64,000 nt of DNA from Pseudalkalibacillus berkeleyi (GCF_021608225.1 NZ_JAKIJS010000001.1:372001-436000), one strand, 5' to 3'. Shown: positions 1 through 8,616, counted from the stretch's first letter. The notes: generated by a model not told the origin, from the letters alone. Translations and numbers: made by a program.

Positions 1-19
1 AGACTCTTAAGGAGTTCAT

Positions 20-181
20 ATGAAACGAGACAAGAGTACACTTAAAAGGAAAGTGCAAGCGACATATAGAAAGAATCTAAATGAACAGCAGAAAAGAGAG
101 GAAGGCTTAGGATTTCTTATACTCGTCTTTTTCGTATCAAGCCTGTTCCTACTGATTACTTCTTGTTTTAGTGGGTTGTAA
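20..181 (+). CDS. Small single-pass membrane protein, 53 aa, unknown function
   Basis: The ORF has an AAGGAG ribosome site 5 bases before its ATG. The first 29 residues are highly basic and polar (many Lys, Arg and Gln) and are followed by a hydrophobic stretch of about 20 residues (GFLILVFFVSSLFLLITSCF), which fits a small membrane peptide with a cytoplasmic, positively charged N-terminus. No family is recognised. It lies at the left edge of the window, so its upstream context is unknown. Confidence 0.55.
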   Translation: MKRDKSTLKRKVQATYRKNLNEQQKREEGLGFLILVFFVSSLFLLITSCFSGL

Positions 182-270
182 TAAATACAAGCTCAGAATC
201 ATTCAGGTTATATACATATAGCAACATGAAGTGAATTGAAATGATATGTTGAAAGTAGTGAGGAGAATCA

Positions 271-486
271 ATGGTTTCTTCCGTATCAAATATAAATTTG
301 AAAGTAAGTTTTATCATTTTATGTACATTTATATTTACAGTTTTATCATTGATCATTTCATATGGATACATTAATAGTAAAGAAATAAGTTCACTGACTT
401 CTCAATGCTACGCAACAGATGGGGAAGTCATTTTGGAAATTAGTAATAACCTTACAAATAGTTATTCGTTTGAGTGTAAAAGATAG
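271..486 (+). CDS. Small membrane or secreted protein, 71 aa, unknown function
   Basis: An ATG start follows a GAGGAG ribosome site by 5 bases. Residues 10-31 form one hydrophobic segment, which could be a transmembrane anchor or an uncleaved signal. The remaining 40 residues are polar with two cysteines and would lie outside the cell. No family is recognised. It stands in a row of small ORFs on the plus strand (20-955) that looks like ordinary accessory sequence. Confidence 0.5.
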   Translation: MVSSVSNINLKVSFIILCTFIFTVLSLIISYGYINSKEISSLTSQCYATDGEVILEISNNLTNSYSFECKR

Positions 487-523
487 GTAGTTAAACTAGT
501 GTAACGTATTGAGGTGTGTGTCC

Positions 524-715
524 ATGGCGAATACTTGTGTTAAATGTGAATCAATCATGGTGGAGGCTAAGCTAGACAGTTATCCAATTAGAGTATTCAA
601 TGCAAAGGAAAAGCCGAATTCTAAGACTATGAGTGAAGTATTACCTTGTTATGTATGCTCAAATTGTGGCTTTATCGAACTTTACGCTACAAATCCTGAA
701 AAATTAAGTTATTAG
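524..715 (+). CDS. Small zinc-ribbon protein, 63 aa
   Basis: Two Cys-x-x-C pairs (CVKC near residue 6 and CSNC near residue 46) frame a small beta-rich body. This is the layout of a zinc ribbon, similar to short nucleic-acid or metal-binding ribbons common in Bacillaceae. The ATG at 524 is preferred over an upstream in-frame TTG at 509 because GAGGTG lies 7 bases before it. The real partner or ligand is unknown. Confidence 0.55.
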   Translation: MANTCVKCESIMVEAKLDSYPIRVFNAKEKPNSKTMSEVLPCYVCSNCGFIELYATNPEKLSY

Positions 716-736
716 TGACATAAGGGAAGTGGGAAC

Positions 737-955
737 ATAGACAAAAAGAAAATCGTTTTCGGTCTGACTTTTATTATCGTTTTAGTGTTTTACTATAAAG
801 CTTTTCAGTTAATAGAAACCTATGTATTTCCACTGTGGTTTACGGATCCGACAATTATTCAACTCCTTATCATGTTACTAGCTGGAATGTTCTTAATCAT
901 TATCTCTCTAGTTACTACCAAAAAACTTATCGATTATTATATTCAATTCAAATAG
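737..955 (+). CDS. Small two-TM membrane protein, about 72 aa, probable ATA start
   Basis: The frame is open from a stop at 716 to a TAG at 953-955 and encodes two hydrophobic helices, around residues 5-22 and 45-65. A short basic N-terminus (DKKK) directly follows an ATA codon at 737. No ATG, GTG or TTG lies near the ribosome site (AAGGGAAG, 722-729), and the first in-frame ATG would cut away the first helix. Either ATA is the start or an ATG has been lost by mutation and this is a decaying gene. No family is recognised. Confidence 0.35.
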   Translation: MDKKKIVFGLTFIIVLVFYYKAFQLIETYVFPLWFTDPTIIQLLIMLLAGMFLIIISLVTTKKLIDYYIQFK

Positions 956-1095
956 GTAGCTATTATTAGATTCATTATTAATAGTTTGTTTATGCTTTCC
1001 GGAGAGATTTTTCTAAAGGTGTAATTCTTTCTATTGGAAAAGATTATCGGTGAATTTAGAGCAATATGTGTCACCAATTAGGGAGGACAACCAGA

Positions 1096-1206
1096 ATGAA
1101 AATCATTGTTACAAGTATTTTCGTACAAGACCAAGACAAAGCACTAGAGTTTTATTCAAGATTTCTGGGCTTTATAAAAAAGCAGGACGTACCCGTAGGA
1201 CTCTGA
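1096..1206 (+). pseudogene. VOC/glyoxalase-family gene, N-terminal fragment
   Basis: A good ribosome site (GGAGG at 1082-1086) and an ATG begin a reading frame of 36 codons. Its product matches the first beta-alpha unit of VOC-superfamily proteins (hydrophobic strand, then VQDQDKALEFYSRFLGF, then KKQDVPVG). A stop codon then ends the frame where the rest of the about 120-130 residue domain should be, and no continuation is seen in other frames. It is best read as a degraded gene. Confidence 0.6.
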
Positions 1207-1257
1207 TTCAAATCATACAGAAATAACTTTTTCATAAAAAGTACGAATATAGAATCA

Positions 1258-1305
1258 AGAGGCTGACCTAAGTAGGCAGGTAAATGTCCCTTATTAGTCA
1301 GCCCT
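1258..1305. terminator. Stem-loop between converging units
   Basis: GAGGCTGAC and GTCAGCCCTC form an inverted repeat with a loop of about 30 bases, between the broken VOC gene and the 3' end of tatC. A similar GAGGCTGAC arm is used in the terminator at 37162. The loop is long and there is no strong T-run, so the call is moderate. Confidence 0.4.
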
Positions 1306-1346
1306 CATGTACATTTATTCTTTTATTCCATATTGATAACTGGTAT

Positions 1347-2081
1347 TCAGCTCACACTTTTCAAATCAGGTCTTTCTTTCTGTTGCTTCTTTTTATAGAT
1401 CATTTTGGCGAAGGATATGCTGATCTCATAGAGTAATAGCAATGGCACAGTTACTAAAATATCTGAGATAAAGTCAGGTGGTGTAACTGAAACTGCGACA
1501 ACAACTAGCACAAAATAGGCGATTTTCCTGGCTTTGATCAGAATCATCGGGTTTAATAATCCGATAGTCGTAAGGAACGTGATGACGACTGGTAATTCAA
1601 ATAGCAAACCAAAAGGTAACGTCATCTGTAACATAAACCTAAAGTATTTTTCAGTCGTATACATCTGTTGGAAATGGTCACCTGATAATCCTTCCATAAA
1701 AGATAAGACCATTGGAAATACAATAAAATAACCGAATGAAATACCAATCAGAAATAATATGAATAATACTGGGATGAATAAGAGTGTCGCTTTCCGTTCT
1801 TTCATATTTAAAGCAGGAAAAATATATTTATACGTTTGATAAGCTGCAAATGGAATCGTCAATGAAAGCGCACAAACACCAGCAAGTATGACATAGACCC
1901 AAAGAATTTCAGAAGGACCAAGGATAACAAGCTTTTGGTCGATATCCCTGATTAACCATTCATAAATCTCTTCAACAAAAATGAAGGCTGTGATAAAGAA
2001 TCCGATGAACATCACTAACGTCCATATAATCCTCTTTCTTAGCTCCTCTAAATGCTCTGTAACTTCCATTTCTTGATCCAT
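1347..2081 (-). CDS. tatC: Twin-arginine translocase subunit TatC
   Basis: TatC is the polytopic receptor of the Tat pathway that binds twin-arginine signal peptides and recruits TatA. The 244-residue product has the family's N-terminal signature (EVTEHLEELRKRI near residues 4-16) and six hydrophobic segments, with conserved FPMV and PPDF stretches. The start at 2081 is chosen because GGTGGGG lies 11 bases upstream; an upstream ATG at 2105 has no ribosome site. It is the last gene of a phoX-tatA-tatC unit on the minus strand, so it probably serves the Tat-dependent phosphatase encoded by the first gene, as tatAd-tatCd does for PhoD in Bacillus subtilis. Confidence 0.93.
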   Translation of the reverse strand: MDQEMEVTEHLEELRKRIIWTLVMFIGFFITAFIFVEEIYEWLIRDIDQKLVILGPSEILWVYVILAGVCALSLTIPFAAYQTYKYIFPALNMKERKATLLFIPVLFILFLIGISFGYFIVFPMVLSFMEGLSGDHFQQMYTTEKYFRFMLQMTLPFGLLFELPVVITFLTTIGLLNPMILIKARKIAYFVLVVVAVSVTPPDFISDILVTVPLLLLYEISISFAKMIYKKKQQKERPDLKSVS

Positions 2082-2162
2082 AATTAGAATACCCCACCTT
2101 TCCATAGTGGAAGAGGTTGACTAAATGGTATCATCAACCCAATTAGCCAACCCCATATTAAA

Positions 2163-2372
2163 TCAGTGTTTTTCAACCTTTTCTGTCGTTTGTTGTTTCT
2201 TTTCATCTGATTCAGAATCCGATGAAATGAGATCTTTAGTTGAGTTCTTGAATTCTTTTAATGTACTTCCTGCTGCTCGTCCAAGCTCTGGAAGTTTAGA
2301 AGGTCCGAATATGATCAAGGCGATGACTAAAATGATAATTAATCCTGGGATTCCAATTTGACCGAATGGCAT
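2163..2372 (-). CDS. tatA: Twin-arginine translocase subunit TatA
   Basis: The 69-residue product has the TatA plan: a short N-terminal transmembrane helix (about residues 5-20), the [11 protein letters not shown] hinge, an amphipathic helix ([16 protein letters not shown]) and a charged, unstructured tail. TatA oligomers form the pore for folded Tat substrates; in Firmicutes one TatA usually does the work of TatA and TatB. An AGGAGG ribosome site precedes the ATG. It lies 17 bases after phoX and 81 bases before tatC. Confidence 0.93.
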   Translation of the reverse strand: MPFGQIGIPGLIIILVIALIIFGPSKLPELGRAAGSTLKEFKNSTKDLISSDSESDEKKQQTTEKVEKH

Positions 2373-2389
2373 AATTTTTTCCTCCTTTA

Positions 2390-4015
2390 TTAAAAGCCTC
2401 TAATTGCAACGACTGCAGGTCTTGGCATTTTGTCTCCTGGTCTGTGCGGCCACATACTCGTTGGTTTGGAAAGGTCTTCAGTTTCTTCCCCTGGGTGTTG
2501 GACGGATAAAAATAGTGACCTTTCATTTGGTGTAAACGAAGGACCAGTCAATTCTGCTTCAATCGGTGCTGATGCGAATTGGAAAGCCTCTCCTTCTTGA
2601 GGACCTGAAGTTGGGATTGCAAACATGCCATTATTCTTAAATGGCTTCCAAACTTTCTTATTCTGTTTGCTACTAGAAATATCGGTAACAGTCCACAATG
2701 TCCCGTATTGATCAAAAGTAAGGTTATCTGGTGCACTGAAACCACTCTGGATTCCACCGGCTGCGAAAATAGAGAATTGGAATTCTAAAGAGCCGTGGTC
2801 GCCGTTATTTTCGAAGAAACGAGTGATATGCCCGTGGATATTTCCGTGTTTATCATTATTTGTGTGTGCAACGAACACGGTACCGTCAAATGGACTGATT
2901 TCTACATCTTCAGGTCGATCCGTAGGCGTTGCACCAAGAAGGATTGCTGCATCGTGTGTATGAACAAGGACATCAGCCTGTGTTTTAAACTTATCAAGGA
3001 GCTCTTTGTCATTTTTGGCAGCTTCTCTTACAGCTTCAATTGATAACTCAATCCATTCTCCACTACTTAAGTCTGCAGCATAAAGTGTTCCTTTGCTGAG
3101 GAGTTGAGAGTTGTTCTTACCAACTTTTTCGTTGTATTTACCATCACTAATAAATTTATAAACACACGCATCTTTTTTATCATCACCCATGTAAACGACG
3201 ACTCGTCCGTCTTTTGAAAGACCTACCGAGGCATTTTCATGGTTAAATCGTCCTAATGCTGTATGTTTTCGAACACGGAAGTTTGGGTCGAAAGGGTCTA
3301 CCTCTACGACCCAGCCGTAATGTGTTTCATCTAATCCAGCTGCTTCAGCTGTGTCCTCATAATTCTCTTCACAGGATAATAAAGTACCCCATAACGTTCT
3401 TCCGCCAGAACAGTTTGCGAATGTCCCTTGCACCTTGGTTGAACCATTCACCGCATCAGATCCTTTTGCTGGACCTGTCAGATCAATTTCCGTTAATCCT
3501 GTAACCCGTCTAGCATACTTGGAGGTCGTATCCATCTTCCAAGAGTTATCTTCTTCGTAAACCTCGATAATCGATCCACCTTGGTTATATAAGAACGTTT
3601 TAGTTTGTTCTTTTGAATATTCATCATTTTCTTTGCCAAATACGAAAAGGTCAGATACATATTCATGGTTAACCCACAAGAGACCTCTTTCAGACCCATT
3701 CGATTGGTCTATAGGGAAATAAAGAGTGAAATCATTATTGAATCCAAAAGTATCACCTTTTTGATTGATTTGATCACCATATGCGGCAATGACGTTATAT
3801 TGATACCCTCTTGGTAGTATGAGGTCGTCTTTCGAAGAGGGCTCAATTGGTTTAAATTTAATCTGCCCGAGTTTTGGTTTTTTCTGACCACCTTTATGAA
3901 AATTACCAGCTTGGACTGGTTGTGTAAGTACATTTAACCCTGTACTTGAAGCTGCGAGAGCAGTTGCACCAGTTCCTAAGTATGTTAAGAATTTTCTGCG
4001 ATTGACTTTACCCAA
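2390..4015 (-). CDS. phoX: PhoX-family phosphatase (DUF839) with Tat signal
   Basis: This 541-residue protein belongs to the PhoX (DUF839) family of calcium- and iron-dependent alkaline phosphatases that release phosphate from organic esters outside the cell. A twin-arginine signal is clear: NRRKFL at residues 5-10, then a hydrophobic stretch and AxA-type cleavage near residue 36 (PVQA). Family segments visible include [48 protein letters not shown], and [11 protein letters not shown]. It is the first gene of the unit with tatA and tatC, so enzyme and translocase are made together. Phosphate-starvation control (PhoP) is expected for the family, but I could not find clear TTAACA-type Pho boxes upstream. 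Confidence 0.9.
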   Translation of the reverse strand: MGKVNRRKFLTYLGTGATALAASSTGLNVLTQPVQAGNFHKGGQKKPKLGQIKFKPIEPSSKDDLILPRGYQYNVIAAYGDQINQKGDTFGFNNDFTLYFPIDQSNGSERGLLWVNHEYVSDLFVFGKENDEYSKEQTKTFLYNQGGSIIEVYEEDNSWKMDTTSKYARRVTGLTEIDLTGPAKGSDAVNGSTKVQGTFANCSGGRTLWGTLLSCEENYEDTAEAAGLDETHYGWVVEVDPFDPNFRVRKHTALGRFNHENASVGLSKDGRVVVYMGDDKKDACVYKFISDGKYNEKVGKNNSQLLSKGTLYAADLSSGEWIELSIEAVREAAKNDKELLDKFKTQADVLVHTHDAAILLGATPTDRPEDVEISPFDGTVFVAHTNNDKHGNIHGHITRFFENNGDHGSLEFQFSIFAAGGIQSGFSAPDNLTFDQYGTLWTVTDISSSKQNKKVWKPFKNNGMFAIPTSGPQEGEAFQFASAPIEAELTGPSFTPNERSLFLSVQHPGEETEDLSKPTSMWPHRPGDKMPRPAVVAIRGF

Positions 4016-4216
4016 AACCTTTCACTCCTTAAGTAATGAATGTAAGTTGCTACAAATTTGATGATAAACATCAATCTTTAAGAGAAAGTTGAGAAATGAT
4101 TACAACATTGAAATAGTTTCATTTTTAAAGGTTTTCGGGTATAAAAGACTATTTTATTCTGTAATTTTATGGTTCTAAAGCATTATTTTAATCAAGTTAT
4201 AATGGGGTGAATTGAT

Positions 4217-4267
4217 ATGACATCCAAATTCCAGAAGTTTTTCACCGCCTTTGTAAAGAAATTATGA
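4217..4267 (+). CDS. Possible 16-residue amphipathic cationic peptide
   Basis: GGGGTGA precedes an ATG by 6 bases and opens a 16-codon frame (MTSKFQKFFTAFVKKL). The peptide would be an amphipathic helix with four lysines and four phenylalanines. That composition resembles small membrane-active peptides, but chance ORFs of this length are common and there is no comparative evidence. Confidence 0.2.
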   Translation: MTSKFQKFFTAFVKKL

Positions 4268-4370
4268 AGTTCAAAATGGTGATTTTCTAATGAAAATGAT
4301 CATCACTATAAAAGTTTTGAAAAATGTGTAAAACGTTTTGTGATTCTGTAAATGGTTTATAAAAATAACC

Positions 4371-4397
4371 ACACCTGAATCCGTTATGGATTCAGGT
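4371..4397 (-). terminator. Rho-independent terminator of the ABC transporter operon
   Basis: CACCTGAATCC and GGATTCAGGTG make a perfect 11-bp stem with a 5-base loop, 30 bases after the permease stop. Read on the minus strand, the stem is followed by TGGTTATTTTT, a T-rich tail. Confidence 0.85.
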
Positions 4398-4426
4398 GCG
4401 GCTCAGAATGAATTGAGTTACTTTTT

Positions 4427-5236
4427 TTATAGTGGCAAATTTCGTCGTTTAAATACTAAGACTGCAAGTAAGAAAGAAACGACTCCTATGCTTGTTAATA
4501 TTAAGGTTGAAAACCAAAGGTTCGCGTCACCACTTGCGATTTTCCCAGGTTCATATAATGAAAATATAGAAAAGTTTCGTAACCAATCAACATCTAATAC
4601 AATTTTCCCAGCCATGTCTAAACCGTAAAAGACAAACGTCAATGCGCCAGCAACAGCAAATGCTCGTTTCTCATCATTAAACATTGATGAAATCAAGAAC
4701 GAATAGCCACCAACTGCAAAGAATAAAAGGAATCCGAGTACATTAATCTGTAGGAAATTTCCGATTTCAATTGAGTATTGCTCATCGATCAGCCATCCCC
4801 CTGCAAGAAGACCGCCGGCAATAGTCATCAAAATAATGATTGCTAAACCAGTAATTAGTACCATAGCTTGAGTAAAGGCAACGTTGGCACGAGAAACTTT
4901 TGTAGAAAGGAGGTAGGCCATCGACCCTCGATCCACAAGTTTTGCCAACAACTGAACGGCGGTCATAACTGCAAAAACACCTAGGATGAATATGAAGAAA
5001 AGCCCGTAGTATTCAGCAGAAATAAATTGACCATAGGAACTAAATGATTCTAAACCCATTGCTCGCATAAGAGCTTCTGGAAACAGCTCGGTCATGCTAT
5101 TGATTTCTTCCATATTATCCGCAATCATCGGAAATAAGGAGGTCATTAATGTCACATAAACTGCTGAACCAAGTCCGAAGTTGATGAAGCTTTTCATATT
5201 GGATTTCATCATTGTTCTGTACAAGGACATGTTCAT
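4427..5236 (-). CDS. ABC-2 type transporter permease
   Basis: A 269-residue integral membrane protein with six hydrophobic segments: one N-terminal, a large loop, then five clustered helices, as in ABC-2 permeases. The start codon overlaps the stop of the preceding ATPase gene by 4 bases, so the two are translationally coupled and form one exporter. A divergent TetR gene probably controls the pair. The substrate is unknown; comparable TetR-linked ABC-2 pairs export drugs, peptides or lipids. Confidence 0.85.
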   Translation of the reverse strand: MNMSLYRTMMKSNMKSFINFGLGSAVYVTLMTSLFPMIADNMEEINSMTELFPEALMRAMGLESFSSYGQFISAEYYGLFFIFILGVFAVMTAVQLLAKLVDRGSMAYLLSTKVSRANVAFTQAMVLITGLAIIILMTIAGGLLAGGWLIDEQYSIEIGNFLQINVLGFLLFFAVGGYSFLISSMFNDEKRAFAVAGALTFVFYGLDMAGKIVLDVDWLRNFSIFSLYEPGKIASGDANLWFSTLILTSIGVVSFLLAVLVFKRRNLPL

Positions 5237-6120
5237 TTTGCAGCCTCCTCTGCATTATAATAATCCATGAAAATTTGCTCCAGACTTTGATTAGCAGCAC
5301 TCATGTTAGTAATTTGGTACTTTGATAACTCGTTAAAGAATTCATCATAACTGCCTTGAATGACAATTCGGATGATATTACTCTCTGTCTTTTCAACTAG
5401 TAAACTAGATTCTTGAATCGCTGCAACATCCTCAGGATTTTGCAACGTAATATCAAACACTTTTCTTTGCATGGATTGAAGTTCATGTATATCTTTTACC
5501 GTAATGATTTTGCCATTTCGAATGATTGCTGCTCTGTCGCATGTACGTTCGATTTCTGCAAAACTATGGGAAGACATTAAGAATGTTTTTCCTTTATCCT
5601 TTTCTTCTAGAACAAGATCAATGAAAGTTTTCTGCATTAAAGGATCTAATCCAGAGGTCGGTTCATCTAAAATATAGATATCAGGATCGTGCATGAATGT
5701 AGCAACAATGCCAACTTTTTGTTTCATTCCTTTAGACATTTTTCGAATCGGTGTTTTAGGATCGAATTGCAGTAAATGAATCAAATCATCACGTTTCTTC
5801 TTATCAAAACCCTTTTGCATCCCTGCCATCATTTTTAAGAAATCCATCCCACTCATGTCATCAAGGAATGCAATTTCTCCAGGTAAGTATCCGACTCGCT
5901 CACGCGCTTTAGATTGTTCATCCCATGCATCAAATCCGTTGACGGATGCTTTTCCTTTTTGAGGTTTCATATAGCCCATTAAATGCCGGATTGTAGTTGA
6001 TTTACCTGCACCGTTCGGACCTAAAAAGCCAAATACCTCGCCTTGTTGAATATCAAAGGATACATCGAATATACCTTTTCCATTTGAAAACTCTTGGGTA
6101 AGGTTTTGAATGTTAATCAT
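5233..6120 (-). CDS. ABC transporter ATP-binding protein
   Basis: The 295-residue product carries Walker A GPNGAGKS (residues 34-41), an ABC signature variant (MSKGMKQKV), Walker B (DIYILDEPTSGLDP) and the switch histidine (MSSHS). The last 80 residues form the extra C-terminal domain found in CcmA/DrrA-type exporters. The start at 6120 is chosen because GGAGG lies 7 bases upstream; a longer frame to 6138 lacks a ribosome site. It powers the permease encoded directly downstream. Confidence 0.92.
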   Translation of the reverse strand: MINIQNLTQEFSNGKGIFDVSFDIQQGEVFGFLGPNGAGKSTTIRHLMGYMKPQKGKASVNGFDAWDEQSKARERVGYLPGEIAFLDDMSGMDFLKMMAGMQKGFDKKKRDDLIHLLQFDPKTPIRKMSKGMKQKVGIVATFMHDPDIYILDEPTSGLDPLMQKTFIDLVLEEKDKGKTFLMSSHSFAEIERTCDRAAIIRNGKIITVKDIHELQSMQRKVFDITLQNPEDVAAIQESSLLVEKTESNIIRIVIQGSYDEFFNELSKYQITNMSAANQSLEQIFMDYYNAEEAAK

Positions 6121-6207
6121 TGTAGATCCTCCCGTCATTTAATGAAATATTTAATATCATATGTTACATTAATTTTATGATTCCAATAGAAAATTGTCAA
6201 TGATATA

Positions 6208-6227
6208 ATGAAATAAATATACTTCAT
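6208..6227. promoter_or_regulatory. Candidate TetR operator in the divergent promoter region
   Basis: ATGAAATAAATATACTTCAT matches its own reverse complement at 16 of 20 positions and lies between the divergent ABC and TetR genes. It overlaps a TATAAT (6204-6209). The position and dyad symmetry suit autoregulation by the adjacent TetR protein; this is inference. Confidence 0.45.
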
Positions 6228-6260
6228 CATTTCATAAATTATGCATAAAGGTAGGTGTTA

Positions 6261-6860
6261 ATGGTGAATGGATTTGAAAAGAGAGCACAAAAAATAAAAG
6301 AAAAGTTGATCCATACAACATTAGATTTATTAAGTATGATGGAACCTAGGAATATAAGGATTTCAGATATAGCTAATCAAGCCAATGTGTCTCAAGTAAC
6401 CATTTATAATCATTTTGGGAGTAAGGAAGACTTAATAAAAGAATCGTTAAAGACGTTCTATCTACAGTCAATCAATGAATTTGAAGTTTTAATAAAGGAC
6501 AAAGATAGAAGTTTTCAAGAAACGATTGAACTAATGATGTTCTATAAAAAGGAAACGATTCAGAAGTACTCAACGAGTAAACTTCAAGAATACCTTCTAC
6601 AAGATCCAGAAGTGAAAAATTTTGTTGAGGAGATTTATACGAACCGAACATTGCCACTCATGATCGAGCTTATTGATAATGCTAAGGAAAAAGGTGAAAT
6701 TCAAAGGGACATTCCTCATTCTCTCATTATGTTTTACTTAGATATCTTTAAAGAAAAAGCGGAGGAGTTTGCAAACCTATCTAAGACCTACGAAAGTGAA
6801 GAAAAGTTTGTAGAGGACATGATGAATTTATTTTTTTATGGAGTCGCTGGTAAAGGGTAA
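6261..6860 (+). CDS. TetR/AcrR-family transcriptional regulator
   Basis: A 199-residue protein whose N-terminus carries a typical TetR helix-turn-helix (ISDIANQANVSQVTIYNHFG, about residues 34-53). The divergent C-terminal helical region binds an unknown ligand. It faces the ABC-2 operon across 140 bases with a palindrome between them, so it most likely represses that exporter and itself. An AAAGG ribosome site lies 8 bases before the ATG at 6261; a GTG at 6255 is less well placed. Confidence 0.88.
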   Translation: MVNGFEKRAQKIKEKLIHTTLDLLSMMEPRNIRISDIANQANVSQVTIYNHFGSKEDLIKESLKTFYLQSINEFEVLIKDKDRSFQETIELMMFYKKETIQKYSTSKLQEYLLQDPEVKNFVEEIYTNRTLPLMIELIDNAKEKGEIQRDIPHSLIMFYLDIFKEKAEEFANLSKTYESEEKFVEDMMNLFFYGVAGKG

Positions 6861-7014
6861 GATGAGAGTTTTAAAATTAATTAACACAAATAATAAGTTG
6901 CTCTTACTAGGTGCGGCTTATTTTTGTAGAAAGAAAAAAGGATTGAGAGTTCTGATGAAACCTATGATACACTTATTTTGTGAATATTTACTAAAAATAA
7001 GGATGGGTTAGTAA

Positions 7015-7875
7015 ATGGAGAAATGGGGACTTGTTATTGGTTTACTATTGGTATTAGCGGGTTGCTCACCTAAAGAGACAGTGGTAAAGCCCGAAGAGGG
7101 AACACCCGCAATCACCTATAAACTTATGAATGAAGCTGGATTGTCACAAGAAGAGCTGGATCATGTTTCTGATCAAGTGAAGGAAGCGACAATCATCATA
7201 AGTCAATTAATTGAAACAGATTATGAACCTGCAAAAAGTATTGATATTGTGCTCTATAAGGAAAGTGGAATGTCATACGGAGATGTGAGTCAAATTACAT
7301 TACACATGGATAATGGCGTGTTTCCTATATTCCACGAACTAACACACACGTTGTTAGGATACGGTAATGTTGAAGAAGGAAAGTTTATAGGTAATAATGG
7401 CTTCTTTACTCAAGAGGGTTTTGCTGAGTATGTTGAAAGTGAATATGGTTCAGGGACAATCCCAGGTTATGAAATCTCGCTACATAAAATGATGAGGCAA
7501 ACTATAGCATTAAAACGCAACTTACCATTAAGAAAGTTAACAGACAATATACTAAGTAGCACTTATTTTCGTTCTTACGTTAGCAGTGATGAAGAAAATG
7601 CGCTCAGGTTTCTTAGCTATATACATGCCGGCTCATTCGTAACATACTTAATTGAGGAGTATGGGTTACATACATTTGAAGGTATTTACGATACAGGGAA
7701 TGTGAAACTTGCTGTTAAAGAAACATATGGTAAAGACATCGAGACATTAGAATCGGAGTGGCTGGATTATATTAAAAAGAATGAAAAGAGTTTCTCAGAC
7801 AAAGAAAAAATGGATATGAAAGGATATGCAGATCTAGAAAAATCGATTTTACAAATAGATGAACGATACTATTAA
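7015..7875 (+). CDS. Lipoprotein with gluzincin-type zinc protease motif
   Basis: Residues 1-17 are a lipoprotein signal ending in LAGC, so the 286-residue product should be anchored to the outer face of the membrane. HELTH (about residues 105-109) followed some 30 residues later by EGFAEY gives the HExxH...E zinc-ligand pattern of gluzincin peptidases (peptidase MA-like fold). No exact family is recognised. A weak ribosome site (GGATGGG) precedes the ATG. The next ORF also encodes a small lipoprotein. Confidence 0.7.
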   Translation: MEKWGLVIGLLLVLAGCSPKETVVKPEEGTPAITYKLMNEAGLSQEELDHVSDQVKEATIIISQLIETDYEPAKSIDIVLYKESGMSYGDVSQITLHMDNGVFPIFHELTHTLLGYGNVEEGKFIGNNGFFTQEGFAEYVESEYGSGTIPGYEISLHKMMRQTIALKRNLPLRKLTDNILSSTYFRSYVSSDEENALRFLSYIHAGSFVTYLIEEYGLHTFEGIYDTGNVKLAVKETYGKDIETLESEWLDYIKKNEKSFSDKEKMDMKGYADLEKSILQIDERYY

Positions 7876-7952
7876 AAACGGACCTGTAAAAAAGGGATTA
7901 GCTGCAATAAATCGAATAGAGTGATGGAATCTTTTTTAAGGAGGAGTTCTCC

Positions 7953-8087
7953 ATTAAAGTGATGAAATTCGTATTCTTAATGATTTGTTTCATCTTAATT
8001 GTTGGTTGCTCACAACCTGGTGAGAAAGAAGAAATAATTATCGGCGATGTGGACAAACCACCAACTGAGGAAAAGCAAACGAAATAA
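7953..8087 (+). CDS. Small lipoprotein, 44 aa, probable ATT start
   Basis: A hydrophobic signal ending in the lipobox IVGC is followed by about 25 polar, acidic residues. The strong AAGGAGG ribosome site (7938-7944) is 8 bases from an ATT codon at 7953 but 17 bases from the first ATG at 7962, so the spacing argues for initiation at ATT (infC is a known ATT-start gene). If ATG 7962 is used instead, the protein is 41 aa and still has a lipobox. Function is unknown. Confidence 0.5.
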   Translation: MKVMKFVFLMICFILIVGCSQPGEKEEIIIGDVDKPPTEEKQTK

Positions 8088-8186
8088 AATAATTTCTTTA
8101 AAATGAGAACAAATGTTCTTGATTAGTTGATTTGTTTGTATTATAATCTAAATTGTTGAACAACATTTATGAGGAGAGTGATTGGA

Positions 8187-8600
8187 ATGAAACATCAAGC
8201 TACACCTTACTTTACATTTGACGGAAATGCATCTGAAGCTTTGGCATATTACAAAGAAATATTCGATGGAGAAGTCCTACAAGTACAAACTTTTGGTGAG
8301 GCTGATTTCCCAACACCTCCAGAGGCTGATGACCGTGTTATGCACGCACAATTCAAGAAGGATGACTTATTTATAATGATGTCTGATACATTTCCAGGAC
8401 AACCGAGTGAGAAGGGAAGTTCAATTTCTTTAGCGCTTGAAATGGAAAGTGAAGAAGAAGCTGAAACACTTTACAGCAAACTAAGTGAAAAAGGAACCGT
8501 ACTAATGGAATTACAAGATACATTCTGGGGAGCAAAGTACGGGAAAGTGAAAGATGCTTTCGGAATTACGTGGGACCTGAATTATACCAAACCTGAATAA
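8187..8600 (+). CDS. VOC-family protein (PhnB/glyoxalase-like)
   Basis: The 137-residue product starts QATPYFTFDGNASEALAYYK and continues with MHAQFKKDDLFIMMSD and WGAKYGKVKDAFGITWDLN. This is the layout of the PhnB-like branch of the VOC superfamily. These proteins form dimers of paired beta-alpha units; many have no known reaction. The ATG at 8187 is preferred because GAGGAG lies about 10 bases upstream; the frame extends upstream without a ribosome site. A shared terminator follows. Confidence 0.85.
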   Translation: MKHQATPYFTFDGNASEALAYYKEIFDGEVLQVQTFGEADFPTPPEADDRVMHAQFKKDDLFIMMSDTFPGQPSEKGSSISLALEMESEEEAETLYSKLSEKGTVLMELQDTFWGAKYGKVKDAFGITWDLNYTKPE

Positions 8601-8616
8601 TATATGACCGCAGAAG

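Larger units (their letters stand above)
4016..4426. other. Intergenic region upstream of phoX
   Basis: About 410 bases between the phoX start and the permease stop, both genes on the minus strand. It should hold the phoX promoter, but I see no convincing -35/-10 pair or Pho box. The only structured elements are the terminator at 4371-4397 and a 16-codon ORF at 4217-4267 on the plus strand. Confidence 0.6.

Noticed and set aside
4016-4200. Search for PhoP boxes upstream of phoX
   Set aside because: No pair of TTAACA-like repeats with the expected 11-bp spacing could be made out, so phosphate control is not claimed from sequence.
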